Shown here: positions 24,298 through 34,030 of the stretch, in pieces | How the letters are laid out: each line of letters starts with the position of its first letter | How positions within the stretch are numbered: position 1 is the stretch's first letter | Assembly: GCF_004458765.1 (NCBI RefSeq) | Contig: NZ_SPJX01000156.1 | Location: forward strand, 175,979-239,978 | Direction: 5' to 3' | From: Microvirga pakistanensis | GTDB taxonomy: Bacteria > Pseudomonadota > Alphaproteobacteria > Rhizobiales > Beijerinckiaceae | DNA: 64,000 nt | The notes under the pieces: model-generated | The model's input: the letters and a program-made list of their open reading frames with translations, nothing else | The model's database searches: none | Told to the model about the DNA's origin: nothing | Made by a program: the position numbers and the translations under genes

Positions 24298-26004
24298 ATG
24301 ACGATAATTGGAGGTGATCGCCCGAACGATCCTCCCTTTCCTGATGCCGAGGCCCCCAGGAACGGAACCTCTTCGGAACTCTCGGTCCCCGGGCAGCCAC
24401 AGGCGCCGCCGCCCCCTCCGGCGGCGCCTGCTCCCATGACCCGTTCGCGGGCTGCCCTCTACATGCTCGCCTCGCTCCTGCTGTCGCTCACGCAAGGCTT
24501 GGGCATGAACCTTGCGGCCGCAAACCTGCCGCAGCTTCAGGGACCGCTCGGCGCCACCACCAACGAGGTCACGTGGCTCATCGCCGCCTATATGGCGCCG
24601 AATGTCAGTCTCTCCTTGATCCTCGTCAAAGTCAGGGCGCAGTTCGGGCTTCGCAATTTCGCGGAGCTGAGCATCCTGCTGTTCGTGCTCGTGATGATTC
24701 TGCACATTTTCGTGCGGGATCTGCAATCGGCGCTCATCGTGCGCTTCTTCAGCGGCATCGCGGCAGCACCGATCTCGACGCTCGCCTTCCTCTACATGCT
24801 CGAGCCGCTCCCTCCGGCGAAGAAGCTCGCCGTCGGCCAGCCGCTCGTTCTGACCAACATCGCGCTGGGGGCGCCCCTTGCACGGCTGATCTCGCCCGAT
24901 CTGCTGATGCTGGGCGATTGGCACGGCCTGTACCTCTTCGAGATCGCTCTCGCCACGATGTCCTTCGCGGCGGTCTACCTGCTGCCCCTCGCACCGCCGC
25001 CCCGCGCCAAGGTCATCCATTGGTTGGACGTGGTGAGTTATCTTTTCATCGCCGTCGGCTTCGGCCTCACGGCCGTGGTCTTCACGCTCGGCCGGGTCTA
25101 CTGGTGGTTCGAAGCGCCATGGCTCGGAATCATGCTGGCGGTCGGCCTGGCGTCGCTGACCTGCGCGGTGGTGATCGAGCTCAACCGCGAGACGCCGTTT
25201 CTCGATATCCGCTGGCTCACCAGCAAGGAGATCCTGCACCTCGCCGGCATGCTCTTCGTCTTCCGCCTCCTGATGTCGGAGCAGACGAGCGGCGCCTTCA
25301 CGTTCTTCCAGATTCTCGGCCTGCAGAACGACCAGATGACCACCCTGTCGCTGGTGATCATCGGCTCCTCGATCGCGGGCGGCCTCGCCTATCTCGCGGT
25401 CTTCAAGCCCGGCCGGGAGAACGCCATCCGGATGACGGCCTTCGCCCTCCTCCTGATCGGCGCGCTGATGGACAGCGACGTGACCAGCCTGACGAGGCCC
25501 GAGCAGATGTATGTGAGCCAGGCGCTGATCGCAGTCGCCGGCGTTCTCTTCCTCCCGCCCGCCATGGCGGCCGGCATGATGATGGCGCTCCAGCGCGGTC
25601 CCACCTTCATCCTGAACTTCATCGTCGTGTTCCTGACCACGCAGAGCCTCGGCGGCGTGATTGGATCGGCCCTGGTCGGCACCTTCATCACGTGGCGCAC
25701 GCAATTCCATTTCCAGCACCTCGTCGAGAACCTGACCTTTGGCAACCCACTCGTCGCCCAGCGCATCTCGCAGCTCTCCGGCGCCTACAGCCACGTCATC
25801 ACCGACAGGAGCCTGCTCAATGCCGAGGGTGTGGCCCTGCTGAGCCAGCAGGTGACGCGCGAAGCCACCGTTCTCGCCTATAACGACGCCTTTCTCGCCA
25901 TCGCCCTTCTGGCCGCTCTGGCCTTGGCCGCGATGCTCCTCCATCTCGCGATCCGCACCATCGGCAAGCGCCTTTCACCCGAACCGCAACCGGCCGTCAG
26001 CTAA
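24298..26004 (+). CDS. EmrB-like MFS drug efflux transporter (DHA2)
   Basis: A 568-aa transporter with about 14 membrane helices and the DHA2 pattern LPQLQGPLGATTNEVTWLIA in the first helices. An unusual 45-residue proline-rich N-terminal extension (QAPPPPPAAPAP) precedes helix 1. Translation may instead begin at MTRSRAAL (24436), because no clear ribosome site precedes the first ATG. It should extrude a hydrophobic compound by proton antiport together with the EmrA-like adaptor encoded 7 bp downstream. The gene follows marR by 16 bp. Confidence 0.85.
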   Translation: MTIIGGDRPNDPPFPDAEAPRNGTSSELSVPGQPQAPPPPPAAPAPMTRSRAALYMLASLLLSLTQGLGMNLAAANLPQLQGPLGATTNEVTWLIAAYMAPNVSLSLILVKVRAQFGLRNFAELSILLFVLVMILHIFVRDLQSALIVRFFSGIAAAPISTLAFLYMLEPLPPAKKLAVGQPLVLTNIALGAPLARLISPDLLMLGDWHGLYLFEIALATMSFAAVYLLPLAPPPRAKVIHWLDVVSYLFIAVGFGLTAVVFTLGRVYWWFEAPWLGIMLAVGLASLTCAVVIELNRETPFLDIRWLTSKEILHLAGMLFVFRLLMSEQTSGAFTFFQILGLQNDQMTTLSLVIIGSSIAGGLAYLAVFKPGRENAIRMTAFALLLIGALMDSDVTSLTRPEQMYVSQALIAVAGVLFLPPAMAAGMMMALQRGPTFILNFIVVFLTTQSLGGVIGSALVGTFITWRTQFHFQHLVENLTFGNPLVAQRISQLSGAYSHVITDRSLLNAEGVALLSQQVTREATVLAYNDAFLAIALLAALALAAMLLHLAIRTIGKRLSPEPQPAVS

Positions 26005-26011
26005 CATCGTC

Positions 26012-27103
26012 ATGTCAAAGGTTTTCAGATCCGCCTCCACCATCCTCGCAGCGGCCGCCGGCATCGCCGGCGTTCTCCTGGTGCTCTACGCGTGGCGGCT
26101 TCCACCCTTCACCAGCACCGTGCAGACCACGGACAATGCTTATGTGCGCGGACAGGTGACCGTCATCAGCCCGCAGCTCGCCGGCTATGTGGCTCAGGTT
26201 CTGGTTCAGGATTTCCAGCACGTGAAAGCCGGCCAGATCCTGGTGACGATCGACGACCGGATCTATGAGCAGAGGCTGGAACAAGCGAAGGCGACGCTTG
26301 CGAGCCAGCAGGCTGCGCTGGCCAATTCCGAGCAGAAGCAGCGTTCGGCCGAAGCGGGAATCGCCTCGAGCCAGGCTCGGGTGGAGAGCGCTCAGGCGGC
26401 TCTCACGCAGGCCGCGGCCAACTGGAATCGGATCGAGCCGCTTCTGGAGCGGGGCGTCACCACGCAGAGCCAGGCCGATCAGGCCCGGGCCGCGCTCGAC
26501 CAGGCCACCGCCTCGCTGCACCAGGCCCAGGCCGCCCTTGAAGTCTCCCGTCAGGATCTCGCCTCGACCCTCGTCAACCGCCAGTCCCTGGAGGCTGCGG
26601 TCCAGGGCGCCCAGGCGGCCGTCCGACTCGCCGAGATCGACCTGCAGAACACCAAGATCGTCGCGCCGGACGATGGCGAGCTCGGGGAGGTCGGGACCCG
26701 CGTCGGCCAGTATGTCTCGGCCGGCACGCAGCTGATGACCGTGGTCCCGGAGCGGATCTGGATCATCGCCAATTTCAAGGAAACCCAGATCGCGGGCATG
26801 AGGGCCGGCCAGCCTGTCGCCTTCACGGTCGATGCGCTCGATCATGCGCGGCTGACCGGCCGCATTGAGCGTTTCTCGCCTGCGGCGGGATCCGAGTTCA
26901 GCGTGATCCGCACGGACAACGCCACAGGCAATTTCACCAAGGTGGCCCAGCGCATTCCCGTGCGCATCGCCATCGATCCGGGCCAGGCTCTCGCGGAGCG
27001 CCTCGCGCCCGGCATGTCGGTGGTGGTGAGCGTCGATACGTCGACCGAGGCCTCAGACACGCCGTCGCCCGGAGCGAATTCACAGGCTCAGGCTTCAGAG
27101 TGA
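26012..27103 (+). CDS. EmrA/HlyD-type membrane fusion protein
   Basis: A 363-aa periplasmic adaptor: one N-terminal membrane helix (GIAGVLLVLYAW), the biotinyl/lipoyl half-motif TTDNAYVRGQVTVISPQLAG, a long Ala/Gln-rich coiled coil (residues about 85-200, many QA pairs) and the second lipoyl half (IDLQNTKIVAPDDGELGEVG). A beta-barrel (RIWIIANFKETQIAGMRAGQ) completes it. It bridges the EmrB-like pump to an outer-membrane channel, which is not encoded here. The last 20 residues are Ser/Gln-rich. Confidence 0.88.
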   Translation: MSKVFRSASTILAAAAGIAGVLLVLYAWRLPPFTSTVQTTDNAYVRGQVTVISPQLAGYVAQVLVQDFQHVKAGQILVTIDDRIYEQRLEQAKATLASQQAALANSEQKQRSAEAGIASSQARVESAQAALTQAAANWNRIEPLLERGVTTQSQADQARAALDQATASLHQAQAALEVSRQDLASTLVNRQSLEAAVQGAQAAVRLAEIDLQNTKIVAPDDGELGEVGTRVGQYVSAGTQLMTVVPERIWIIANFKETQIAGMRAGQPVAFTVDALDHARLTGRIERFSPAAGSEFSVIRTDNATGNFTKVAQRIPVRIAIDPGQALAERLAPGMSVVVSVDTSTEASDTPSPGANSQAQASE

Positions 27104-27356
27104 CGAGCGGCGAAGCGACGAAGACCGTGAGACAGGGAGAACCCAGGACAGGATGTCCCGCAGGAGCGTGTTCCCGATCTGAGATCCGGAATCGCCGTAC
27201 GCCTGAACCTCAGCCGGCACACCCCATGGCCTGTCCTTCTGCCAGCGACGGCCTACCGGCGCGGCTCAGGTGGATGCGTTGTGCTCGCGCGAGTGGAGCA
27301 TCGGATTGAATCACCGGTACAAGGCCAGTGATGACGGGCAAGCGTGACGAGACCTT

Positions 27357-27659
27357 CTAGGGTTCGGAAGATTCAAGAGATGCCTGCGGCGACGTTTCTG
27401 CCCGGTCGGCCTCGACCCGAGCCCGGGCCTTTCGGAAGACCGACCTGATGTGCTCGGTGACGGCGGTCTCGCTCACCGAGAGCTGCCTTGCGATGGCGCC
27501 GACCTCCTGCCCCGTGGTCAGATGGCGCAACACCTCCGTCTCGCGCCGGGACAGCGCCGGATCACGGGAATCCTCCTGCTGCGTCCGCTGAGCCTCGAGT
27601 CTTCGCCACAGGCAAAGTTGAACCTGTCTCGCCGTCATGCCTGCTGCCCCCCGCAACAT
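27357..27659 (-). CDS. LuxR/GerE-type HTH protein (HTH only)
   Basis: A 100-aa protein consisting almost only of a LuxR-type DNA-binding domain: LSRRETEVLRHLTTGQEVGA then IARQLSVSETAVTEHIRSVF. There is no receiver or autoinducer domain, and the C-terminus is an acidic Glu/Ser tail. It is convergent with the efflux operon. GGAGGG touches the first ATG, so translation may start a few codons further in. Target genes are unknown. Confidence 0.65.
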   Translation of the reverse strand: MLRGAAGMTARQVQLCLWRRLEAQRTQQEDSRDPALSRRETEVLRHLTTGQEVGAIARQLSVSETAVTEHIRSVFRKARARVEADRAETSPQASLESSEP

Positions 27660-27759
27660 CCCTCCAGTAAACCCTAACTGAACACGGCGAGACGTACTTT
27701 GCGTGACGTTGCAATTTCTGTGCCGTTTGTCTCACCTGGAACGTTCAAAAGGGGTAGTG

Positions 27760-27830
27760 GCCTCTCCTCCCGCAGGGAAAGGGGGTGACGGGACAAGCCC
27801 GGCCATGACGGGGAGATTTCAAGGGTCCCG
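27760..27830. repeat. GACGGG-ACAAGCCCGGCCATGACGG-type intergenic repeat
   Basis: A G/C-rich block containing GGGACAAGCCCGGCCATGAC, the short repeat type that recurs at 56.2 and 57.0 kb in this window. It lies between the LuxR-type gene and the NTF2-like gene. Confidence 0.5.
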
Positions 27831-27864
27831 TCCCACGCGTCCTCTGCCGTCCCCCTCCCCCACG

Positions 27865-28365
27865 TCATCGACCCGGCGCAGAGCCTTGCAGATCCCTCTG
27901 GGGGGAAGGCGCTTCGCCACGGGCAAGGGCTGCCGCCTGCTCCAGGCTGACACCGCCGACCAGGGGATCGGCGTGCCGGTGGGCCAGGCGCCACTCCGCC
28001 CCGTCTCGGCGATAGACCAGGGTCACGCGCAGCGCCCAATCCTGGGCCGGGAGACCGCCAACCTCCACATGCGCCCGCTCGATGATCGCGAGAACCGCCA
28101 TGTCGGCGCAAATGTAAGCCTGAAGGACGTCCTGCTCGAAGGTGCCGTTTTTGAAGAAGCGTCCCATCGCATCCATGCGCTCGGGCGTGTAGTCGGCCGC
28201 AGAGGTGGGCGTGCCGCCGAACGGCGACATCAACATGAAATCGTCGGCGAGTGTGACGAGGTCGCAGTACGTCTTCATGTCTCCGCGCATCAGCGCCGCG
28301 TTGGCCTGTTCGCTGCGCTGCACGAGGTCGGTGAGTTCCGGATCGGTTGAATTGCCGAGCATCAT
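27865..28365 (-). CDS. SnoaL/NTF2-like protein
   Basis: A 166-aa protein predicted to adopt the NTF2-like (SnoaL/DUF4440) cone fold: a helical start 'LTDLVQRSEQANAALMRGDM', then DFMLMSPFGGTPTSAADY and the strand pattern LRVTLVYRRDGAEWRLAHRH. The internal start at MMLGNS is chosen because GGGAGG precedes it at normal distance. Members bind small hydrophobic ligands or act as isomerases and dehydratases. The reading frame upstream stays open without a stop into the next entry, so a fused protein is also possible. Confidence 0.7.
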   Translation of the reverse strand: MMLGNSTDPELTDLVQRSEQANAALMRGDMKTYCDLVTLADDFMLMSPFGGTPTSAADYTPERMDAMGRFFKNGTFEQDVLQAYICADMAVLAIIERAHVEVGGLPAQDWALRVTLVYRRDGAEWRLAHRHADPLVGGVSLEQAAALARGEAPSPQRDLQGSAPGR

Positions 28366-28818
28366 GGTGCGGTCCTCCCAAGCTCCGATGGACGCATCTT
28401 GCCGACAACGCGCCGTGACGACCGTGACGAACGTCACACGGGACCGCGCGGGCCGGGCAAGGCGGCGGCTCGGACCCGTTCGTTGCCGTCTCCCGAGAGG
28501 ATGCGCCGACGGAGCCGAGCGCAGCCCTGTCCGGTTCCGGAGGGAGCTTTTTGCAAATTGCGCGGGCTTGCCCGTCAGGATCTGTCCGATCCAGGCTCCG
28601 GCCTCTTCGGGCGTCCTGAACAGGGGCGCGGCCTGGATGTCGCACTTGCCGAACCCGGCTTCCAGGTACCACCACCCGTTGTGCTGGGGGTCATGGTGCG
28701 CCCCGTGGAGGCGGACGAACACGGCGGCAAGCTGGTTGTCCGCGAGGACGAGGTTGCCCTCGCTGTCATGACCCTCGATGAGCACGCGCAAGGGGATGAA
28801 TGAGATGTCAGGGGTCAT
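28366..28818 (-). CDS. YLEAGFG-type small protein domain, open into the NTF2-like gene
   Basis: From the ATG at MTPDIS the first 83 residues (to ILTG) are clearly homologous to the 80-aa protein at 29875-30117; both share LVL, the valine/arginine core and WYLEAGFG. The paralogue stops there, but here the frame continues through about 70 Arg/Ser/Pro-rich residues into the NTF2-like gene without a stop. The linker looks non-coding, so an ancestral stop was probably lost. Function is unknown. It is divergent from the Crp/Fnr regulator. Confidence 0.55.
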
Positions 28819-28869
28819 GGTCTTCGCCTTCCCTGTCGGGCGAAAGGTCAGTGCCAAGTGGCCGGACAC

Positions 28870-29110
28870 CCTGAAAGATGCTCTGATGAATTATTTATTG
28901 TGGGCATCAATTTACATAGCTTTCTCTGGCTACATCACAAGTACATTCATAGAAATCAAAGTCACTTCGATATATCATCTTCGATCCACGAATTTAACGC
29001 CTAAGATTAACATGGATTAATGACGGGTCTTGATTTATGTGCGACGGTATTTTTATTATCGGCAACCGGATCTAGGCGCTGATACCTGAGAGATACGACG
29101 TGCTCCCGCC
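28870..29110. other. AT-rich divergent control region before the Crp/Fnr gene
   Basis: This roughly 240-bp block is strikingly AT-rich for the window. It contains TTGATT (29030-29035) and TATTAT (29054-29059) 18 bp apart, a plausible promoter for the regulator gene, and an imperfect palindrome ATTG-N7-CAAT (28897-28911). No gene is convincing within it; it probably holds the promoters and binding sites for both divergent units. Confidence 0.4.
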
Positions 29111-29131
29111 TGCCAACGAGGGAGCGCCGCG

Positions 29132-29878
29132 ATGCACTCGTCTTTTCATCCCGACCACAATCCACTGATCCGCAAGATCGAGAGCGTCTTCACGCTCACC
29201 GAGGACGAGCGGCAGGCGCTTGAGACCCTGCCCATGCAAGTGCAGGTCATCAAGGACCGTCAGGACATCGTGCGCGAGGGGGACCGTCCTTCCCGGTCCT
29301 GCCTGCTCCTCAGCGGCTTCGCCTGCACCTACAAGCTCACGGCCGGCGGCAAGCGCCAGATCGTCTCCTTCAACATCCCCGGCGACATTCCCGACCTCCA
29401 GAGCCTCCATCTCAAGGTCCTCGACAACAGCGTGGCCACCAACAGCTCATGCAGTGTCGGTTTCATCACCCATGAGGCCCTGCGCGACATCTGCACCCGC
29501 CATCCCCGCATCGCCGCGGCCTTCTGGCGCGAGACGCTCATCGATGCGGCGATCTTCCGGGAATGGGTGACCAATGTCGGCCGCCGCGACGGCATGAGCC
29601 GCATGGCCCATGTGCTGTGCGAGCTGATGGTGCGCCTGCGGGCGGTCGGCCTGGTCGAGGACCATGCCTGCGACCTGCCGATCACACAGGGCGAGTTCGC
29701 CGATGCGCTCGGCTTCACCACGGTTCACGTCAACCGGGTTCTCCAGCAGATGCGGGCCGAGGGTCTCATCGAGACCAACGGAACACGGCTGAAGGTTCCG
29801 GATTGGAACAGGTTGAAGGAAGCCGGCGAGTTCGACCCTACCTACCTGCACCTGGAGAATGGACAGGCGGCCGCATGA
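29132..29878 (+). CDS. Crp/Fnr-family transcriptional regulator
   Basis: A 248-aa regulator: cyclic-nucleotide-binding-like domain (residues about 30-140, SRSCLLLSGFACTYKLTAGG, VSFNIPGDIPDLQSLHL) and a C-terminal winged HTH (ITQGEFADALGFTTVHVNRV, LQQMRAEGLIE). The N-terminus lacks the cysteine cluster of Fnr, so it is probably not an iron-sulfur oxygen sensor. It overlaps the next small gene by ATGA and is divergent from that gene's paralogue, which suggests control of both. Confidence 0.85.
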   Translation: MHSSFHPDHNPLIRKIESVFTLTEDERQALETLPMQVQVIKDRQDIVREGDRPSRSCLLLSGFACTYKLTAGGKRQIVSFNIPGDIPDLQSLHLKVLDNSVATNSSCSVGFITHEALRDICTRHPRIAAAFWRETLIDAAIFREWVTNVGRRDGMSRMAHVLCELMVRLRAVGLVEDHACDLPITQGEFADALGFTTVHVNRVLQQMRAEGLIETNGTRLKVPDWNRLKEAGEFDPTYLHLENGQAAA

Positions 29879-30117
29879 CCTTCACCCTCCAGCCCATCCG
29901 CGTGGCGACCGGCTTTGACGAGGAAGGCATGCTGGTCCTCGATGAGGAGGAGCGTCTCCTGGCAGTGCTGGTGCGTCTTTCGGACGAGAACGAGGTCGCT
30001 CCGGGGCGGTGGTATCTGGAGGCGGGCTTCGGCCGCCTCGATGGAGTCAGCCACCCCGCCTTCTCCAATCTCGACATGGCCCAAGACTGGATCAGCCAGC
30101 GCGTCGCAAGAGGATAG
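29875..30117 (+). CDS. YLEAGFG-type small protein (80 aa)
   Basis: An 80-aa soluble protein translationally coupled (ATGA) to the Crp/Fnr gene. Segments MLVLDEEERLLAVLVRL and GRWYLEAGFGRLDG are shared with the domain at 28570-28818, and the protein ends DMAQDWISQRVARG. It looks like a small alpha/beta protein with a conserved W-Y-L-E-A-G-F-G strand. I do not recognise a named family; coupling to a regulator suggests a modulator or output gene. Confidence 0.65.
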   Translation: MTFTLQPIRVATGFDEEGMLVLDEEERLLAVLVRLSDENEVAPGRWYLEAGFGRLDGVSHPAFSNLDMAQDWISQRVARG

Positions 30118-30279
30118 CCGCGACGTTGCGCACGAGCCGGCCCGACGTCCGCCTCGGGTTGTGCCGGGTGTCGCGGATCGGGTACCACGTGTCGGATGTC
30201 ACAGCCGCGACCGCGTTCGCCACGCGGTGAGGCCTGTCGTCAGCGCGAAGGAGCGCCATCCCATGAAAGGCCCGCAGGC

Positions 30280-31289
30280 ATGAGCCCAGACGACAACCGG
30301 GTGATCTGCATCGGAGGCGCGACCGTCGACCGGAAGTACCGCACGCGCGAGACCGTCCGGCTCGGGACCTCCAACCCGGTCACGTCCGAGCGCTCGTTCG
30401 GCGGCGTGGCCCGCAACGTGGCGGAAACCATCACGCGGCTCGGCACCCCGTCCACCCTCGTGACGATCCTCGGCGAGGACGAGAACGGACGCGCGATCCG
30501 GGACGATCTCGTGCGCCTCGGGATCGACACGCGGCATGTGGCGGTCTCGCGGGATCATGCGACCGCGGAATACGTCGCCATTCTCGACCCGGACGGCGAA
30601 CTCGTTCTCGGGCTGGCCGACATGGCGATCCTCGACGGACTCACGCCATCGCTCCTGCACGAGACCCTGCATGAGACCCTGCATGAGACCCTGCACGAGA
30701 CCCTGCACGGAACATGGCCGGCGCTCTCCGCCGCGGTCTTGAACTCCTGGATCTTCGCCGATTGCAATCTCCCCTCGCCCACCCTGCACGCGCTGCTCGA
30801 TCTGGCGCAGCGGCATTCCCGCATGCTGGCGGTCGACGCCGTCTCGGCGCTGAAAGTGATGCGCCTGCCGCGCGACCTCGCCGGTGTCGGCATCCTCTTC
30901 CTCAACCTGGACGAGGCGCGAGCCTTCCTGGGCGAGCCCGACGCGACGCCGCGCGAGATCGCGGTCGCGCTGCGCGCCTGCGGCGCCGCGCGGGTCGTCC
31001 TGACCCTGGGCGAAGGCGGAGTGCTCACGATCGATTCCACGGGTCTCGCGAGCGTCGCGCCGGTTCCGGCGCGGATCGTCGATGCGACCGGAGCCGGGGA
31101 CGCCCTCATCGCCGCCACCCTCGTGGCCCTGCGCGCGGGCCGCTCCTTGGCGGACTCGGTGCGAACCGGTACGGTCGCGGCGGCATTGACCCTGGAATCT
31201 CCGCACAGCGTCCGTCCGGATCTCTCGCCCGCCTTGCTCGAATCCGCCCTGGCGCGGAGCGTCCATCGGAAACCTGAAGGGGAAATCCC

Positions 31290-31293
<4 letters not shown>
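30280..31293 (+). CDS. psuK: PfkB-family kinase, probable pseudouridine kinase
   Basis: A 337-aa ribokinase-like enzyme. Motif 1 is SFGGVARNVAETITRLG; motif 2 is IVDATGAGDALIAATLVAL, with the catalytic Asp in GAGD. The partner gene psuG overlaps its stop by 4 bp, so it most likely phosphorylates pseudouridine to pseudouridine 5'-phosphate. An unusual in-frame run of four LHET units (30655-30702) sits where the family has a short loop. An earlier start is possible but would add a low-complexity stretch. Confidence 0.82.
30655..30712 (+). repeat. 12-bp tandem repeat inside psuK
   Basis: Four consecutive copies of CTGCA(C/T)GAGACC plus a partial fifth encode LHETLHETLHETLHETLHGT. The two variant copies differ only by a silent C/T, as expected for recent slippage expansion. 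Confidence 0.9.
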
Positions 31294-32222
<929 letters not shown>

Positions 32223-32259
32223 GTGTCGGCGAGCCGGATCCCCTTCGCCGCACGATGCT

Positions 32260-32682
32260 TCAGGCGGCCGAGCGGACAGCGCCGTCCTCCTCCACTGCTT
32301 CCGTCTCCTGGCGCTCCAGTTGAACCGCATAGGCCGCCTCCAGGCCGCGGAAGCGCGGGGCCTCTTCGGACTCGGACAGGCCGGACACGACGGGTACCCG
32401 CTCGGAGAAGCGCACAAGGGCGCCGCGCAGGCAGCGAACGTTGCGGATGACCGGATGGACGCCGGCCGCGGCGTCGTTCACGATCTCCCTTGCAGCGGCA
32501 TAGAGATCGTCGACGGCGGCTTCGACGCCGGGATCCCGGCTCAGCAGGCTCATGGTGTTGATGAGCAGAACGCGCAGATCGCGCAGGTCCGTTTCCCGCC
32601 CGTGCTCTGCAATCGCCTCCGCCACCACTTCAACCGCCGCAACCCTCTCGCGGATCGTCTCTGCGAAGCTCTTATCGGTCAT
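32260..32682 (-). CDS. Hypothetical helical protein (140 aa)
   Basis: A soluble, acidic, largely alpha-helical protein from MTDKSFAETI (GGGGGT upstream). It has pattern RERVAAVEVVAEAIAEHGRE, LRDLRVLLINTMSLL and 'VEAAVDDLYAAAREIVNDAA'. It resembles small four-helix proteins of unknown function in related bacteria. I assign no role. Confidence 0.55.
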   Translation of the reverse strand: MTDKSFAETIRERVAAVEVVAEAIAEHGRETDLRDLRVLLINTMSLLSRDPGVEAAVDDLYAAAREIVNDAAAGVHPVIRNVRCLRGALVRFSERVPVVSGLSESEEAPRFRGLEAAYAVQLERQETEAVEEDGAVRSAA

Positions 32683-32863
32683 GAGCGCTACCCCCGGTGA
32701 ATCGCCTGGAACACTTCCATCGGCCGCGGAAAACAATGAGCGCGCATGGTTAACGAAGGCTTACGAACGCGGCGAAAGCCTGGAAAACCCAGGCTTCCAG
32801 AGCATTGAGCTCAGCCGTGCCCTCATGCACGAACCGGCCTGGCCGCGCGGGCTGCCGTGGGGC

Positions 32864-33406
32864 TCAGCACCCCTTGCACACGCCCTGCCGGGCTTTCTGC
32901 TCCAGCTCCTCGCCCTGCCGGAGCAGTTCCTCCTCCCGTTCCGACGGACCAACGGCAGACGGCTCGCCCGGCCGCAGGTTTCTTCCGGAGATGCCGCCGG
33001 TCGTGGTGGTGTCGCCGCCGCGGCTCGCGGCCGTTCCTCCCGTGCTCCCTTCGGTGCCGGGCGGGGGCGTCGGAGCGGTGTTCGCGCTGTCCTGCGCGGG
33101 CGCGCGGCCCGTATTCTCGTCCGGATTGACCGGGGACTGAGCGCCCTGCCTGGGACGCGGGATCGCCGGAGGATCGTTGGTCGCGGGATTGTTGTCGGTC
33201 GTCGTGGGAGCAGCACCCGTCGACGGCGCGGTGATGCCGGGAGACGTCCCGACGCCGGAGGACGTTCCCGCGGCGCCGCCCCCGGAGACGCCTCCGCCGG
33301 AAGCGCCTCCACCGGCGCCTCCGCCTCCCGAAGACGAGCTCTGGGCCCAGGCGGCGCCGGCCACGAGACTGCCGACGATCAGAACGGCTGGAATGGTGAG
33401 GCGCAT
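32864..33406 (-). CDS. Secreted Gly/Ser/Pro-rich low-complexity protein
   Basis: A 180-aa protein with a clear signal peptide (TIPAVLIVGSLVAGAAWA|QSS). A long Gly/Ser/Thr/Pro-rich region follows (SSSSGGGGAGGGASGGG...) with no folded-domain pattern. A short charged coil EREEELLRQGEELEQKARQG and a Cys-X-X-Cys end (CKGC) close it. It is probably a disordered envelope protein; the terminal cysteines could form a disulfide or bind metal. Confidence 0.65.
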   Translation of the reverse strand: MRLTIPAVLIVGSLVAGAAWAQSSSSGGGGAGGGASGGGVSGGGAAGTSSGVGTSPGITAPSTGAAPTTTDNNPATNDPPAIPRPRQGAQSPVNPDENTGRAPAQDSANTAPTPPPGTEGSTGGTAASRGGDTTTTGGISGRNLRPGEPSAVGPSEREEELLRQGEELEQKARQGVCKGC

Positions 33407-33481
33407 GTGCTTTCTCCCGTCAGGGGCTGTCGCACGTCAACTCGGCGCGCACTGGGTAGGTTTCAGGTCACCGGTTTCAGG

Positions 33482-34030
33482 TCATTTGCGCCAGACCACG
33501 AGGCTGACCGGCCCGGCCGGGTCGATCACCTGCCTGGGGTCGGGCGCGAGACCCGCTTCGGAGAGCACGGCCTCCGCGCTCCTGCCGGCTTCGCAGGCGG
33601 AGAAAAGCGCGATCCCGCCCGGGACGAGAATCCCCTCGGCGCGCGTGAGGTGGAACGCGTCGTAGCCGATGTCGAGGAAGAGATCGAAGACCCGCCGCCC
33701 GCCCGGCACCGCGACCCGGCCGCCATGCGGCAGGACCATGCGGATGGCCTCCGCCCATGGGAGCATCCCGGGGTTCCACCACCAGCCGTCCGGTCGCCTC
33801 TCGATTCCGCGTGAGGAGGAGGACAGGATCATCCGCGTGCGGTTCCGGGGATTGGGGTTGGCCTCGTGGCCCAGGCGCCCGAGCACCGTCACCTCGGACC
33901 GGTTGAGCTCGGCCTGAAAATAGGCCCAGTCCGCCTCGTTGCGCAGCACGTCCGGGGTCCGGCCCGCCGCATCGGCGATGCGCTCGTCATCCGACACGAT
34001 GGCATAGCCGTGGATCTCAATGCGGGACAT
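33482..34030 (-). CDS. Dihydrofolate-reductase-like protein
   Basis: A 182-aa protein whose layout resembles the DHFR/RibD-C fold: IHGYAIVSDDERIADAAG at the start (compare A.S.DG.I), VTVLGRLGHEANPNPRNRTR, MILSSSS, then a C-terminal IALFSACEAG. It overlaps the ceramidase-like gene by 14 bp and follows it in the same transcript. The reduction substrate cannot be inferred, and the assignment is moderate. Confidence 0.5.
   Translation of the reverse strand: MSRIEIHGYAIVSDDERIADAAGRTPDVLRNEADWAYFQAELNRSEVTVLGRLGHEANPNPRNRTRMILSSSSRGIERRPDGWWWNPGMLPWAEAIRMVLPHGGRVAVPGGRRVFDLFLDIGYDAFHLTRAEGILVPGGIALFSACEAGRSAEAVLSEAGLAPDPRQVIDPAGPVSLVVWRK

Noticed and set aside
28897..28911. Fnr/FixK-type box (ATTG-N7-CAAT)
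   Set aside because: The consensus TTGAT-N4-ATCAA is not met; only a partial symmetric match, so kept only as an imperfect palindrome.
28778..29020. 80-codon plus-strand frame in the AT-rich region
   Set aside because: Overlaps the start of the YLEAGFG-type gene, has no ribosome site and spans the promoter region of two divergent genes.
30655..30712. CRISPR-like short repeats
   Set aside because: The units are contiguous 12-bp in-frame copies without spacers; a coding minisatellite instead.
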